Source of the DNA: Lysobacter sp. GX 14042
GTDB taxonomy: Bacteria > Pseudomonadota > Gammaproteobacteria > Xanthomonadales > Xanthomonadaceae
NCBI RefSeq assembly: GCF_021390425.1
Contig: NZ_JAJUWY010000002.1
Coordinates: forward strand, 496,001-560,000
DNA: 64,000 nucleotides
Direction of reading: 5' to 3'
Shown: in pieces, positions 8,334 to 17,901 of the stretch
How the letters are laid out: the number at the start of each line of letters is the position of its first letter
Position numbering within the stretch: position 1 is the stretch's first letter
Program-made: the position numbers and the translations under genes
Notes under the pieces: model-generated
Seen by the model: only the letters and a program-made list of their open reading frames with translations
The model's database searches: none
What the model was told of the DNA's origin: nothing

Positions 8334-10736
8334 ATGCGCCACAGCCTGCTCGCCTTCGCCCTGCTCATGGGCGTTGCGCCCCATGCCCTCGCCCAGTCCA
8401 CCGCAGCCCCCACCGGCGCGACTCCGATCACCCTGGACCAGGCGATGGCGGACCCCGACTGGATCGGCCCGCCGGTCGAGGCGGCCTGGTGGGCCTGGGA
8501 CGGCCAGCGCGTGCAGTACAACCTCAAGCGCGACGGCGAGGCCATCCGCGACACCTGGCAGGCGGGAATCGCCGGCGGCACCCCCGAGCGCATCGACGGC
8601 GCCGCCCGGGCAGAACTGGACGGCCCCCTGCCCGCCTATGACGCCACCCGCAGCCGGATGGCCTTCGTCCGCAATGGCGACGTGTTCGTGCGCGACCTGC
8701 GCAGCGGCGCACTGACCCAGGTCACCCGCACCGAGGCGCGCGAGTCGCGCCCGCAGTGGAGCCGCCAGGGCAACCTGGTCTTCCGCGCCGGCAACGAGTG
8801 GTTCCAGTGGCAGCCCGGGCTGGGCACCAGCCAGGCGGCGGCGGTCCAGGCGGCGAAGGACCCGGCCACCGAGCCCAGGGCCGACGAGCTGCGCGACCGC
8901 CAGCTGCGGCTGATCGACACCCTGGCCACCGAGCGCGCGCGCCGCGAGGCAGTGCGCGAGCAGGAAGAGGCCTGGCGCGAGGTCGATCCCACCCGCGCCC
9001 CGCCGACAGCCTGGCTGGGCGAGGACCTGGTCATCGTCGACAGCGCGCTCTCGCCCGACGCCGACTGGCTGCTGGTGGTCACCGAGGCCAAGGGCGCCGA
9101 CAAGGGCAAGGCCGGGCAGATGCCCAGGTACGTCACCGAGTCGGGCTACGAGGAGTTCGAGGACGTCCGCACCCGGGTCGGCCGCAACGCACCGGTCCCG
9201 CATCGCCTGTGGCTGGTGGAGACCTCCAGCGGCGCGGTGTCCGAGCTGTCCTTCGATGGCCTGCCCGGCATTGCCAGGGACCCGCTGGCGGAGCTGCGCG
9301 AGAAGGCCGAACTGCCCCCGCTGGAAGGCAACCGCGCGCTCCGGGTGGAGCGCGACGCGTACGGCTCCGGGCCTGCGATCGCCTGGCGCGACGACGGCAG
9401 CGCCGCCGCGGTGCTGCTGCGCGCGGTGGACAACAAGGACCGCTGGATCGCCACGGTCACTCCGCGCGCCGGCGCGGCGGCCGGGGCATCGCTGGCCAGC
9501 CGCCACCGCCTGACCGACCCGGCCTGGATCAACTGGGGCTTCAACGACTTCGGCTGGACCGCCGATGGCGCGCTGTGGCTGCTGTCGGAACAGACCGGTT
9601 ACTCGCACCTGTACCTCGCCGAAGGCAACGGCACCCCGCGCGCGCTGACCTCGGGCGAGTGGGAGGTCTCCGCGCCGGAACTGTCGGCTGACGGTCGCAC
9701 CTTCTACTTCACCTGCAACCGCAACTGGCCCGGCGACTACGAGGTCTGCGCGGTGGACCGCGACGGCGGCCCGGTACGCGAGGTGACCTCGCTGGACGGC
9801 GTGGAGAATTTCGCCCTGTCCCCGGATGGCTCGCAGCTGCTGGTGCGCCACTCGCTGGCCTACCTGCCGCCGCAGCTTTCGGTGGTCGAAGTGGCCGGCG
9901 GCGGCGCCCGGCAGCTGACCGACACCCGCACCGCGGAGTTCCGTGCCCGCCAGTGGATCGAGCCGGAAATCGTGCAGATCCCCTCGACCGACGGCGCCGG
10001 CACCATCTGGGGCAAGTACTACGGGCCCGCGCAGATGGAGCCGGGCCGCAAGTACCCGGTGGTGATGTTCGTCCACGGCGCCGGCTACCTGCAGAACGTG
10101 CACGCACGCTACCCGAACTACTTCCGCGAGCAGATGTTCCACAACCTGCTGGTGCAGCGCGGCTACATCGTGCTGGACCTGGATTTCCGCGCCTCGGAAG
10201 GCTACGGCCGCGACTGGCGCACCGCCATCTACCGCGACATGGGCACTCCGGAGCTGCAGGATTACCTGGACGGGCTGGCCTGGCTGGGCGAGCACCGGCA
10301 GGGCGACGTCGACCGCGCCGGCATCTACGGTGGCAGCTACGGCGGCTTCCTGACCTTCATGGCGCTGTTCAAGGAGCCGGGCGCGTTCAAGGCCGGCGCC
10401 GCGCTGCGCCCGGTGGCCGACTGGTCGCAGTACAACCACCAGTACACCTCGAACATCCTCAACACCCCCGAGCTCGACCCGGAGGCCTACCTGCGCTCCT
10501 CGCCGATCGAGCTCGCCGCGGGCCTGCAGGACCGCCTGCTGATCGCCCACGGGATGATCGACAACAACGTGTTCTACAAGGACTCGGTGATGATGGCGCA
10601 GCGCCTGATCGAGCTGCGCAAGGACAAGTGGGAGCTGGCCAGCTACCCGCTGGAGCGCCATGGCTTCGTCCATCCCGACAGCTGGTACGACGAGTACCGG
10701 CGGATCCTGGAGCTGTTCGAGGACGCCCTGAAGTAG
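8334..10736 (+). CDS. S9 family (prolyl oligopeptidase/DPP IV type) serine peptidase
   Basis: 800 aa with a signal peptide ([20 protein letters not shown]), so periplasmic. It has an N-terminal beta-propeller with TolB/PD40-type repeats ([25 protein letters not shown]-like strands) and a C-terminal alpha/beta hydrolase. The catalytic triad is visible: Ser668 in YGGSYGGF, Asp743 in HGMIDNNV and His776 in ERHGFVHP. It probably removes dipeptides or cleaves short proline-containing peptides during amino-acid scavenging. It is a monocistronic gene about 31 bp upstream of hemF. A second S9 enzyme lies at 24116-26449; the two are only distantly alike. Confidence 0.92.
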   Translation: MRHSLLAFALLMGVAPHALAQSTAAPTGATPITLDQAMADPDWIGPPVEAAWWAWDGQRVQYNLKRDGEAIRDTWQAGIAGGTPERIDGAARAELDGPLPAYDATRSRMAFVRNGDVFVRDLRSGALTQVTRTEARESRPQWSRQGNLVFRAGNEWFQWQPGLGTSQAAAVQAAKDPATEPRADELRDRQLRLIDTLATERARREAVREQEEAWREVDPTRAPPTAWLGEDLVIVDSALSPDADWLLVVTEAKGADKGKAGQMPRYVTESGYEEFEDVRTRVGRNAPVPHRLWLVETSSGAVSELSFDGLPGIARDPLAELREKAELPPLEGNRALRVERDAYGSGPAIAWRDDGSAAAVLLRAVDNKDRWIATVTPRAGAAAGASLASRHRLTDPAWINWGFNDFGWTADGALWLLSEQTGYSHLYLAEGNGTPRALTSGEWEVSAPELSADGRTFYFTCNRNWPGDYEVCAVDRDGGPVREVTSLDGVENFALSPDGSQLLVRHSLAYLPPQLSVVEVAGGGARQLTDTRTAEFRARQWIEPEIVQIPSTDGAGTIWGKYYGPAQMEPGRKYPVVMFVHGAGYLQNVHARYPNYFREQMFHNLLVQRGYIVLDLDFRASEGYGRDWRTAIYRDMGTPELQDYLDGLAWLGEHRQGDVDRAGIYGGSYGGFLTFMALFKEPGAFKAGAALRPVADWSQYNHQYTSNILNTPELDPEAYLRSSPIELAAGLQDRLLIAHGMIDNNVFYKDSVMMAQRLIELRKDKWELASYPLERHGFVHPDSWYDEYRRILELFEDALK

Positions 10737-10767
10737 GCTCCGCGCCCGCCGCGTAGAATGCACCGGC

Positions 10768-11706
10768 ATGAGCGAACGTGACTTCGAAGACGTCCGGGAC
10801 TACCTGACCGGACTGCAGGACCGCATCTGTGCGGCGATCGAACAGGCGGACGGCGGCGCGCGGTTCGTCGAGGACCGTTGGGAACGGACGCCCCCCGGCG
10901 ACGGACAGGGCCTGCTGGGCGGCGGCGGACGGACCCGGGTGCTGCGCGGGGGCACGGTGTTCGAGCAGGCCGGCATCGGCTTCTCCGACGTCTCCGGCAC
11001 CCGCCTGCCCCCCTCGGCGACCGCCAACCGGCCGGAGCTGGCCGGCGCCTCCTGGCGCGCGGCCGGCGTGTCGCTGGTGTTCCATCCGCGCAACCCCTAC
11101 CTGCCGACCACCCACGCCAACGTGCGCCACTTCCACGCCCAGCGCGACGGCGAGACGGTGGCCCGGTGGTTCGGCGGCGGCTTCGACCTGACGCCCTTCT
11201 ACCCCTTCGACGAGGACGTGCTGCACTGGCACCGCACCGCCCGCGAACTGTGCGCGCCATACGGCGGAGAGGCGCGCTACCAGGCCCACAAGCGCTGGTG
11301 CGACGAGTACTTCTTCCTGAAACACCGGGATGAGTGCCGTGGCGTCGGCGGGCTGTTCTTCGACGACCTCAACGAGGACTTCGAGGCCGACTTCGGCTAC
11401 CTGCGCGCGGTCGGCGACGGCTTCCTCGACGCCTACCTGCCGATCGTCGAGCGCCGCCGCGACAGCCAGTACGGCGAGCGTGAGCGCCAGTTCCAGCTCT
11501 ACCGGCGCGGACGCTACGTGGAGTTCAACCTGGTCTGGGACCGCGGCACCCACTTCGGCCTGCAGTCCGGTGGCCGGACCGAGTCGATCCTGATGAGCCT
11601 GCCGCCGCTGGTGCGCTGGGAGTACGGCTTCCAGCCCGAGCCGGGCAGCCCCGAAGCCAGGCTGGACGAGTACCTCAAGCCCCGCGACTGGCTTCCCGCC
11701 CCGTAG
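10768..11706 (+). CDS. hemF: oxygen-dependent coproporphyrinogen III oxidase
   Basis: Cytosolic enzyme that oxidatively decarboxylates two propionates of coproporphyrinogen III to give protoporphyrinogen IX in haem synthesis. It is 312 aa, about the usual 300. Family signatures seen are [60 protein letters not shown] and [20 protein letters not shown]. The stop TAG lies inside a GTAGCCC tandem repeat. The ATG at 10768 has no strong ribosome-binding site but matches the family's start. hemB is 27 kb away in the same window, so haem genes are scattered. Confidence 0.97.
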   Translation: MSERDFEDVRDYLTGLQDRICAAIEQADGGARFVEDRWERTPPGDGQGLLGGGGRTRVLRGGTVFEQAGIGFSDVSGTRLPPSATANRPELAGASWRAAGVSLVFHPRNPYLPTTHANVRHFHAQRDGETVARWFGGGFDLTPFYPFDEDVLHWHRTARELCAPYGGEARYQAHKRWCDEYFFLKHRDECRGVGGLFFDDLNEDFEADFGYLRAVGDGFLDAYLPIVERRRDSQYGERERQFQLYRRGRYVEFNLVWDRGTHFGLQSGGRTESILMSLPPLVRWEYGFQPEPGSPEARLDEYLKPRDWLPAP

Positions 11707-11746
11707 CCCGTAGCCCGTAGCCCGGGTAAGCGAAGCGCACCCGGGG
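11703..11746. repeat. GTAGCCC tandem plus family-2 interspersed repeat
   Basis: Three tandem GTAGCCC units (11703-11723) run into GTAGCCCGGGTAAGCGAAGC followed by GCACCCGGGG. The latter element recurs at 38052-38085 and, inverted, at about 40652-40678. It forms an imperfect CCCGGG...CCCGGG palindrome. The first unit carries the hemF stop codon. Confidence 0.7.
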
Positions 11747-11750
11747 AGAG

Positions 11751-11779
11751 TCCATGGATGCCCGCGTACGCGGGCATGG
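11751..11779. repeat. REP-like palindrome, family 1
   Basis: TCCATGGATGCCCGCGTACG followed by CGGGCATGG: the inverted orientation of the element at 3427. It sits directly after the family-2 repeat. Confidence 0.7.
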
Positions 11780-11851
11780 CGGGGGTGCGGGCATGAGGGG
11801 TTCGGGCGTGACGGGGCCGGTGCGTACGCGCGCACGGCGGGCGAAGAACCA

Positions 11852-11886
11852 ATAAAAAGCCCCGCCGGAGGGGGGCCGGCGGGGCT
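11852..11886 (-). terminator. intrinsic terminator of the sRNA (and possibly polA)
   Basis: An 11-bp perfect stem, 11858-11868 with 11876-11886 (AGCCCCGCCGG/CCGGCGGGGCT), has a 7-nt loop that is C-rich on the transcribed strand. It is followed on the minus strand by TTTTTATT. This is a classical Rho-independent terminator for leftward transcription. Confidence 0.85.
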
Positions 11887-11980
11887 CGGGACAGGGAACG
11901 GAGACCTGGGGAGGGGTCGTTTTCCGTTCCCGGGATCACTCCAGGGGAGGGAGAGATCGGTGACAGGCGTTGCACCTGTC
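11852..11980 (-). ncRNA. sX13-like small RNA downstream of polA
   Basis: No protein is encoded. Read on the minus strand, a TATAGC hexamer (11990-11985) sits about 7 nt before the proposed start. Then come a small hairpin GACAGG...CCTGTC (11962-11980), a hairpin closed by GATC/GATC and CTCC/GGAG with loop CTCCCCT (11934-11958), a 9-bp perfect hairpin GGGAACGGA/TCCGTTCCC enclosing GACC-CCTCCCCA-GGTC (11894-11931), and the terminator. The exposed loops are strikingly C-rich and could pair with Shine-Dalgarno-like GGGGAGG sequences. Size (about 129 nt), C-rich loops, family and the position after polA all recall sX13 of Xanthomonas. Identity is from memory of that RNA, not from alignment. No convincing -35 is seen. 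Confidence 0.65.
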
Positions 11981-11990
11981 GAGGGCTATA

Positions 11991-12147
11991 TGAGCATTTG
12001 AAACATGCACGGCACGTGAAGGCACCGGGCCTTGGAACAGAAGGGTTCAGGGCAAATTCAGAGCCTTGGAATCGTGCAAAACACGCCCGTTCATTTTTGT
12101 CAAGGCGCGGCGGCAAATGCCATTGTGCGACACCTTGCGGGGGGAGG
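11991..12147. other. polA downstream spacer, no gene
   Basis: AT-richer than its surroundings. It contains no conserved reading frame. A TTGACA on the minus strand (12107-12102) lacks a matching -10 at 16-18 nt. It probably holds the polA 3' untranslated region and upstream promoter elements of the small RNA. Confidence 0.4.
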
Positions 12148-14967
12148 TCAGTGTGCCTCGTCCCAGTTGGCCCCGACTCCGCTCTCGACCAGCAGCGGCA
12201 CCGCCAGTTCGGCCGCTGCACACATGCGCGCGGGCACCTCGGCCAGCAGGGTATCGACGAAGCCCGCGTCGACCTCGAACACCAGTTCATCGTGCACCTG
12301 CAGGATCATCAACGCCGGGCTTCCGCCGCCATTGCGCTGTCCGGCCAGCCAGGCATCGATGTCGATCATCGCCCGCTTGATGATGTCCGCCGCGGTGCCC
12401 TGCATCGGGGCGTTGATCGCCGCGCGCTCGGCGCCGGCGCGCAGGCCCTGGTTGCGGGCGTGGATGTTGTCCAGGTACAGCCTGCGGCCGAACACGGTCT
12501 CCACGTATCCCTGCTCGCGCGCCTGCTCGCGGGTGCGGTCCATGTACTCGCGCACCCCCGGATAGCGGCTGAAGTACAGGCCGATGTAGTCCTGCGCCTC
12601 GCCGCGCGGCACGCCGATCTGCCTGGCCAGCCCGAACGCGCTCATGCCGTACATCAGGCCGAAGTTGATCGCCTTGGCGGCGCGGCGTTCGCCGGGCTCC
12701 ACCTGGTCGATCGCCTTGCCGAACACCTCCGCGGCGGTCGCGCGGTGGATGTCCTGGCCGGAGCCGAAGGCGCGCAGCAGCGCAGGGTCGGCCGACAGGT
12801 GGGCCATGATCCGCAGTTCGATCTGCGAATAGTCGCAGGCGACGATGCGCCGGCCCTCCGGCGCGACGAAGGCCTGGCGGATGCGCCGGCCGTCGGCGGT
12901 GCGGATCGGGATGTTCTGCAGGTTCGGGTCGGACGAGGCGAGCCGCCCGGTGGCCGCGCCGGCCTGGTGGTAACTGGTGTGCAGCCGTCCGCTGTCGGCG
13001 TTGATCATCTGCGGCAGCTTGTCGGTGTAGGTGCCGCGCAGCTTGGCCAGGCTGCGGTAGTCCAGGATCACCCTGGGCAGCTCGTGCAGGTCGGCGATCG
13101 CCTCCAGGGCCTCCTCGTTGGCCGAGGGTTGCCCCTTGGGCGTCTTCACCAGCGCCGGCAGCTTCAGTTCGTCGTACAGCAGCGCGCAGACCTGCTTGGG
13201 CGAGTCGAGGTTGAAGCTGCGCCCGGCCAGCGCGGTCGCCTTCTGCTGGGCGGCGAGCATGCGGGCGGCGAGGTCGGCGGACTGGCGGCGCAGCTCCCCG
13301 GCGTCCACCAGCACCCCGTTGGCTTCGATCCGCTCCAGGATCGGCACCAGCGGCATCTCGATCCCGCGGTAGACCTGCTCCAGGGCGGGTTCGGCGGCCA
13401 GTTTCGGGCCCAGCACCCGGTGCAGGCGCAGGGTGATGTCGGCGTCTTCGGCGGCGTAGCGCAGCGCCTCGTCCACGCCGACCTGGTCGAAGGTGATCTG
13501 CTTGGCGCCCTTGCCGGCGACATCGGCATAGGTGAGCGTCTGGTAGCCCAGGTAGCGGCTGGCCAGCGAGTCCATGTCGTGCCGGGTCGCGGTGGCGTTG
13601 AGCACGAAGCTTTCCAGCATCGTGTCGTCGGCATAGCCGGCCACCGCCAGCCCATGGCAACGCAGCACGTGCAGGTCGTACTTGCCGTGGTGGCCGATCT
13701 TGCGCTTCGCCGGGTCGGTCAGCACCGGGCGCAGGGCGGCCAGCACGGTTTCCACCGCCAGCTGTGCCGGCGCGCCGGGATAGCCGTGGCCGACCGGGAT
13801 GTAGCAGGCACGGCCGGGCTCCACCGCCAGGCTGATGCCCACCAGCCGCGCGCACAGGGCATCGAGCGAGTCGGTCTCCACGTCGAAGGCGAACTCGTCG
13901 GCCGCCTCCACCCGCGCGACCCAGTCCGCGAGTTGCCCGGGTGTCAGCACCAGTTCGTACTCGCCGGGCGCGGCCAGCGCCGGATCGACGTCGGGCGCGG
14001 GCGCGGCGGCATTGCGCGCGTAGCCGGCGGCCGTGGCGCGCAGGCCGATGCGGTCGCCTGCGGCATCGGCCGCGACGCTGGCTTGGCCACCCTCGCCTTC
14101 CAGGTCGCGCAAGGCCTGGCGGAAGCCGTACCGGGTGTACAGCGTGCGCAGGTCGTCCACGTGCGGCTCGCGCAGCAGCAGCTGGTCGTGGCGGACCTCC
14201 AGCGGCACGTCCAGGCGGATGGTGGTCAGCTCGCGGTTGAGCGGCAGGCGCTCGAGCACCGCGCGCAGGTTCTCGCCGATCTTGCCTTTGATGGCATGGG
14301 CGTTGGCGATCACTCCGTCCAGGTCGCCGTACTCGGCCAGCCACTTGGCCGCGGTCTTGGGACCGCACTTCTCGACCCCGGGGATGTTGTCGATCTTGTC
14401 GCCCATCAGCGCCAGGTAGTCGATGATCTGGTCCGGGCGCACGCCGTGCTTGCCGACCACCGCCTCGACGCTGTCCAGGCGGCTGCCGCTCATGGTGTTG
14501 ACCAGCCCGATGCCGGGGCACGGCGCGCCCTCGCCGTCGAGGCAGGGGCGCACCAGCTGGGCGAAGTCCTTGTCGCTGGTGGACACGGTCACGTCCACCC
14601 CGGCATCGGCCGCCTGTACCGCCAGGGTGCCGATCACGTCGTCGGCCTCCACCCCGTCGATGCGCAGGATGCTGATGCCCAGCGCCTCGACGATGTCGCA
14701 CATCGGCTGCAGCTGGCTGCGCAGCTCGTCGGGCATCGGCGGGCGGTTGGCCTTGTACTCGGCGTCCAGGTCGTCGCGGAAGGTCCTGCCGGGCGCGTCG
14801 ACCACGAAGGCGACGTAGTCCGGCTTCTCCTTGAGCGTGGCGCGCAGCATGTTGACCACGCCGAACAGGGCGCCGGTGGGCTCGCCGGCCTCGTTGCTCA
14901 GCGGCGGCAATGCGTGGAAGGCCCGGTACAGGTAGCTCGAGCCGTCGATCAGGACCAGTCGTTTCAT
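12148..14967 (-). CDS. polA: DNA polymerase I
   Basis: 939 aa, full length, for Okazaki maturation and repair synthesis. It has a 5'-3' exonuclease (MKRLVLIDGSSYLYRAFHAL; TSDKDFAQLV; helix-hairpin-helix GVEKCGPKTAAKWL). A 3'-5' exonuclease follows with its acidic residues kept (FDVETDSLDAL, GHHGKYDLHVL, YAAEDADITL), so proofreading should be active. The polymerase has motif A (VACDYSQIELRI), motif B (RRAAKAINFGLMYG) and motif C (LQVHDELVFEV). The ATG at 14967 matches the family; the open frame upstream of it is not coding. It is divergent from the DUF2782 gene, with the sX13-like RNA downstream on the same strand. Confidence 0.98.
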   Translation of the reverse strand: MKRLVLIDGSSYLYRAFHALPPLSNEAGEPTGALFGVVNMLRATLKEKPDYVAFVVDAPGRTFRDDLDAEYKANRPPMPDELRSQLQPMCDIVEALGISILRIDGVEADDVIGTLAVQAADAGVDVTVSTSDKDFAQLVRPCLDGEGAPCPGIGLVNTMSGSRLDSVEAVVGKHGVRPDQIIDYLALMGDKIDNIPGVEKCGPKTAAKWLAEYGDLDGVIANAHAIKGKIGENLRAVLERLPLNRELTTIRLDVPLEVRHDQLLLREPHVDDLRTLYTRYGFRQALRDLEGEGGQASVAADAAGDRIGLRATAAGYARNAAAPAPDVDPALAAPGEYELVLTPGQLADWVARVEAADEFAFDVETDSLDALCARLVGISLAVEPGRACYIPVGHGYPGAPAQLAVETVLAALRPVLTDPAKRKIGHHGKYDLHVLRCHGLAVAGYADDTMLESFVLNATATRHDMDSLASRYLGYQTLTYADVAGKGAKQITFDQVGVDEALRYAAEDADITLRLHRVLGPKLAAEPALEQVYRGIEMPLVPILERIEANGVLVDAGELRRQSADLAARMLAAQQKATALAGRSFNLDSPKQVCALLYDELKLPALVKTPKGQPSANEEALEAIADLHELPRVILDYRSLAKLRGTYTDKLPQMINADSGRLHTSYHQAGAATGRLASSDPNLQNIPIRTADGRRIRQAFVAPEGRRIVACDYSQIELRIMAHLSADPALLRAFGSGQDIHRATAAEVFGKAIDQVEPGERRAAKAINFGLMYGMSAFGLARQIGVPRGEAQDYIGLYFSRYPGVREYMDRTREQAREQGYVETVFGRRLYLDNIHARNQGLRAGAERAAINAPMQGTAADIIKRAMIDIDAWLAGQRNGGGSPALMILQVHDELVFEVDAGFVDTLLAEVPARMCAAAELAVPLLVESGVGANWDEAH

Positions 14968-15045
14968 CCCGCCGATTCTACGTGGACTGCCGGCGCCACC
15001 CCGGCGGCGTATGCTGAACGGGTCCGCCCGACAGGAGTTCCCGCC

Positions 15046-15336
15046 ATGCGCACCGCCGCCGTCACCGCTGCCCTGTCCGCCCTGCTGCTCGCCGCCTGCG
15101 CCAGCGTCCCGGCGGCCCCGGAGGATCCGACCCTCGCCCTGCAGAACCCCGAGGTCACGCGCACCGTGGCCGAAAACGGCGACGTGATCGAGGAATACCG
15201 GGTCAACGGCCGCCTGCAGGTGGTGAAGGTCACGCCCGGGCGCGGGCCGGTCTATTACTTGATGGACAGCGACCGCGACGGCAACCCGGACGAGAACGTC
15301 CCGGCGGTGTACTGGAAGCTGTTCGAGTGGAACTGA
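15046..15336 (+). CDS. DUF2782 lipoprotein
   Basis: 96 aa. It begins with a lipoprotein signal (MRTAAVTAALSALLLAACAS, lipobox LAAC, Cys17), followed by the DUF2782 body (VIEEYRVNGRLQVVKVTPGR; YYLMDSDRDGNPDENVP; YWKLFEW). DUF2782 proteins are regularly encoded next to polA in pseudomonads and xanthomonads, as here, where they are divergent. Function is unknown. The start ATG has AGGAG about 8 nt upstream. The cupin gene follows 22 bp downstream, probably on the same transcript. Confidence 0.85.
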   Translation: MRTAAVTAALSALLLAACASVPAAPEDPTLALQNPEVTRTVAENGDVIEEYRVNGRLQVVKVTPGRGPVYYLMDSDRDGNPDENVPAVYWKLFEWN

Positions 15337-15358
15337 CACCCCCAAGGAGAAGCAGCCG

Positions 15359-15754
15359 ATGAAAGGCTTTGTCGACGACATCGAGAAACTCACCACCGGC
15401 AACGACGACTTCCGTCGCGTGGTCTACACCGGCAAGCACATGCAGCTGGTGCTGATGACCCTCAAGCCCGGCGAGGAGATCGGTGCCGAGGTGCACGAGG
15501 GCCACGACCAGTTCCTGCGCTTCGAGGAAGGCGAGGGCGAGGTGGTGATCGACGGCACCACCCACCGGGTCGAGGACGACTTCGCGGTCATCGTGCCGGC
15601 CGGCGCCCGCCACAACGTCCTCAACACCGGCGATTCACCGCTGAAGCTGTACACCCTGTACGGGCCGCCGGAGCACCGGCTGGACGTGGTCCATCCGGAC
15701 AAGCCCGCCGCCGAGTCCGAAGAGGAACACTTCGACGGGCGCACGACGGAATAA
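15359..15754 (+). CDS. cupin-domain protein
   Basis: A 131-aa single-domain cupin (cupin_2 type). The two motifs are visible: GEEIGAEVHEGHDQFLRFEE (metal-binding His/His/Glu) and PAGARHNVLNTG (second His). Small cytosolic proteins of this kind bind a divalent metal, and some protect against reactive aldehydes or act as sensors, but no specific substrate can be named. AAGGAGA precedes the ATG. It is downstream of the DUF2782 gene and closed by the hairpin at 15776. Confidence 0.85.
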   Translation: MKGFVDDIEKLTTGNDDFRRVVYTGKHMQLVLMTLKPGEEIGAEVHEGHDQFLRFEEGEGEVVIDGTTHRVEDDFAVIVPAGARHNVLNTGDSPLKLYTLYGPPEHRLDVVHPDKPAAESEEEHFDGRTTE

Positions 15755-15775
15755 CCGCGTACCCGGATGACTCCC

Positions 15776-15806
15776 GACAGCCGGCTTCGTGCCGGCTGTC
15801 GTCGTT
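15776..15806 (+). terminator. intrinsic terminator after the cupin gene
   Basis: A 10-bp stem GACAGCCGGC (15776-15785) with GCCGGCTGTC (15791-15800), loop TTCGT, then GTCGTTTA. The short T run makes it moderate. Confidence 0.7.
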
Positions 15807-15834
15807 TACCCCCCCCGCCAGCCTGGACGGAGCC

Positions 15835-17265
15835 TTGCGCCGCGAACGCCTGCTGCCGCTGATCATCGCCACCGCCCTGTTCATCGAGAACATGGATTCA
15901 ACCGCGATCACCACCTCGCTGCCGGTGATCGCGGCCGAGTTCGGCGTCGAGCCGGTCGGCCTGAAGCTGGCGCTGACCACCTACATGCTGGCACTGGCGG
16001 TGTTCATCCCGGTCAGCGGCTGGGTCGCCGACCGCTTCGGCGCGCGCCCGGTGTTCATGGGCGCGATCGGGGTGTTCCTGCTCGGTTCGGTCGCCTGCGC
16101 CGTCTCGCAGTCGCTGGGCGGGCTGGTGGCCGCGCGCTTCCTGCAGGGCTGCGGCGGGGCGATGATGGTGCCGGTCGGCCGGCTGGTGCTGCTGCGCAGC
16201 GTGTCCAAGGCCGAACTGGTACAGGCGCTGAGTTGGCTGTCGATCCCGGCGCTGCTGGGGCCGATGCTGGGTCCGCCGCTGGGCGGGCTGATCACCACCT
16301 ACGCCCACTGGCGCTGGATCTTCCTGATCAACATCCCGATGGGACTGCTGGGCATCTGGCTGGCGCGCCGTTACATCCCGCTGCTGAAGCAGCCGGTCAA
16401 GCCGCTGGACTGGCGCGGGTTCTCGCTTTCGGCCAGCGGTCTGGGGCTGGCGATGTTCGGCTTCTCCACCCTGGGCCGGCACCTGCTCAGCGTGCAGCTC
16501 TCGCTGGGCGCGCTGCTGGTCGGCGTGGTCCTGCTGGGCGGCTACGTCAGGCACTCGCTGCGTCACCCGCACCCGCTGATCGACCTGCGGCTGCTGAAGC
16601 AGGTGACCTTCCGCACCGGGGTGCTCGGCGGCTCGCTGTTCCGCATCGGCGTGGGGGCGTTGCCGTTCCTGCTGCCGCTGATGCTGCAGACCAGCTTTGG
16701 CCTGAGCCCGTTCCAGTCCGGCCTGATCACCTTCACCTCGGCGGCCGGCTCGATGTTCATGAAGACCTTGGCCGGACGCATCCTCAACCGTTTCGGCTTC
16801 CGCCCGGTCCTGATCGCCAACGCGCTGATCGCCTCGCTGATGCTGTGCGCCTTCGGCCTGTTCCGCGCCGACACCCCCTACCCGCTGATGGTCGGCATCC
16901 TGCTGGCCTCCGGCTGCTTCCGCTCGCTGCAGTTCACCAGCCTCAACGCGATCGCCTATGCCGAGGTCGACCAGGCCCGCATGAGCCAGGCCAGCAGCTT
17001 CGCGGCAATGGCCCAGCAGGTCTCGCTGGCGCTGGGGATCACCTTGGGCGGCTACGCGCTGACCGTGTCGAGCCTGGCCACCGGCGAGCCGACCAGCGCG
17101 GCGATCAACTTCACCTTCGCCTTCCTGAGCATCGGAGTGGTGTCGGCAACCTCGGCGTGGATGATGGCGAAGCTGCCCAGGAACGCAGGATCGGAGATGG
17201 CGTCGCGTGCGCGCGAGGGGCGTGAGGTGGCGGAGCCGAAGGTGGAGCAGCGGTCGGCGACCTGA
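15835..17265 (+). CDS. MFS drug/solute exporter (DHA2-type)
   Basis: 476 aa, inner-membrane proton-driven antiporter of the major facilitator superfamily. About 12-14 hydrophobic helices are visible. The loop 2-3 motif A is present (GWVADRFGARPVFMG), as is the motif-C-like region (LLGPMLGPPLGGLIT) typical of drug:H+ antiporters. The TTG start, with GGACGGAGCC in front, gives LRRERLLPLIIATALFIENM, where EN-MD is the usual helix 1 of DHA2 proteins. Substrate is unknown. The gene stands alone after a terminator. The C-terminal tail is charged and short. Confidence 0.87.
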   Translation: MRRERLLPLIIATALFIENMDSTAITTSLPVIAAEFGVEPVGLKLALTTYMLALAVFIPVSGWVADRFGARPVFMGAIGVFLLGSVACAVSQSLGGLVAARFLQGCGGAMMVPVGRLVLLRSVSKAELVQALSWLSIPALLGPMLGPPLGGLITTYAHWRWIFLINIPMGLLGIWLARRYIPLLKQPVKPLDWRGFSLSASGLGLAMFGFSTLGRHLLSVQLSLGALLVGVVLLGGYVRHSLRHPHPLIDLRLLKQVTFRTGVLGGSLFRIGVGALPFLLPLMLQTSFGLSPFQSGLITFTSAAGSMFMKTLAGRILNRFGFRPVLIANALIASLMLCAFGLFRADTPYPLMVGILLASGCFRSLQFTSLNAIAYAEVDQARMSQASSFAAMAQQVSLALGITLGGYALTVSSLATGEPTSAAINFTFAFLSIGVVSATSAWMMAKLPRNAGSEMASRAREGREVAEPKVEQRSAT

Positions 17266-17390
17266 TCGCACAGTTATGGCGGAAGGTAGCCGGAATGTTT
17301 CCACGAGCCACCGCGGAACCATGCCCGTTGTTACTATCGCCGCGCGTGTGCAGGGGAAAGGCCACGCATTCAAGACACTAGGGGAACCAC

Positions 17391-17783
17391 ATGTACTGGT
17401 ATTTGAAGGTGCTGAAAAATTACGTGGGCTTCGAGGGGCGAGCCCGTCGGAAGGAATACTGGATGTTCACTCTCTTCAGCCTGATTGCGACCATCCTGAT
17501 CGCAGTCATCGACGTCATCTTCGGGACGCTCGACGCGGAAAGTGGCTGGGGCCTCTTCGGTACGCTGTATGGCTTGGCGGTGTTCCTGCCAGGCTTGGCC
17601 GTCAGCGTCCGCCGGCTGCACGACATCGACAAGAGTGGCTGGTGGCTGCTGATCATGTTTGTTCCACTTGTCGGTATCTTGGTCCTTCTGGTGTTCGCGG
17701 TCAGAGAGGGCACCAACAGCAACAATCGCTTTGGACCCGACCCGAAAATCGGCGAAGAGGGCGGGGCTCCGGCACTGGCCTGA
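17391..17783 (+). CDS. DUF805 family membrane protein
   Basis: 130 aa. It follows the DUF805 pattern: a soluble start (MYWYLKVLKNYVGFEGRARR), KEYW-F, then four hydrophobic helices, with the hallmark RRLHDIDKSGWWLL between helices. The end reads GTNSNNRFGPDP, also typical. DUF805 proteins are small integral inner-membrane proteins without an agreed function. Codon use is a little less GC-rich than in the neighbours. It is monocistronic and ends at a strong hairpin. Confidence 0.9.
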   Translation: MYWYLKVLKNYVGFEGRARRKEYWMFTLFSLIATILIAVIDVIFGTLDAESGWGLFGTLYGLAVFLPGLAVSVRRLHDIDKSGWWLLIMFVPLVGILVLLVFAVREGTNSNNRFGPDPKIGEEGGAPALA

Positions 17784-17804
17784 GAGCCTCCCAGGGCAGC
17801 ATTG

Positions 17805-17836
17805 AGACGGCGCCCCTGGGCGCCGTCTGCCTTTCC
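17805..17836 (+). terminator. intrinsic terminator after the DUF805 gene
   Basis: The stem GACGGCGCC (17806-17814) pairs with GGCGCCGTC (17819-17827), 4-nt loop, followed by TGCCTTTCC. Confidence 0.7.
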
Positions 17837-17901
17837 ACGGCGTTCGCGGCGACTTAACCGGCCTTGCGGATAGTCGTAGCCACTGCCAGCAGGAGGCTGT
17901 C

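Noticed and set aside
11703-11723. GTAGCCC tandem repeat as a phase-variable switch of hemF
   Set aside because: The repeat starts at the stop codon, so changing the unit number would only alter the sequence after the end of the gene.
12102-12107. TTGACA on the minus strand as a -35 for the sRNA
   Set aside because: It lies about 115 nt from the proposed TATAGC and has no -10 at 16-18 nt, so it is not the promoter partner.
11998-15336. A 1112-aa open frame on the plus strand opposite polA
   Set aside because: Antisense shadow of polA; only its last 96 codons (from 15046) are a real gene, the DUF2782 lipoprotein.
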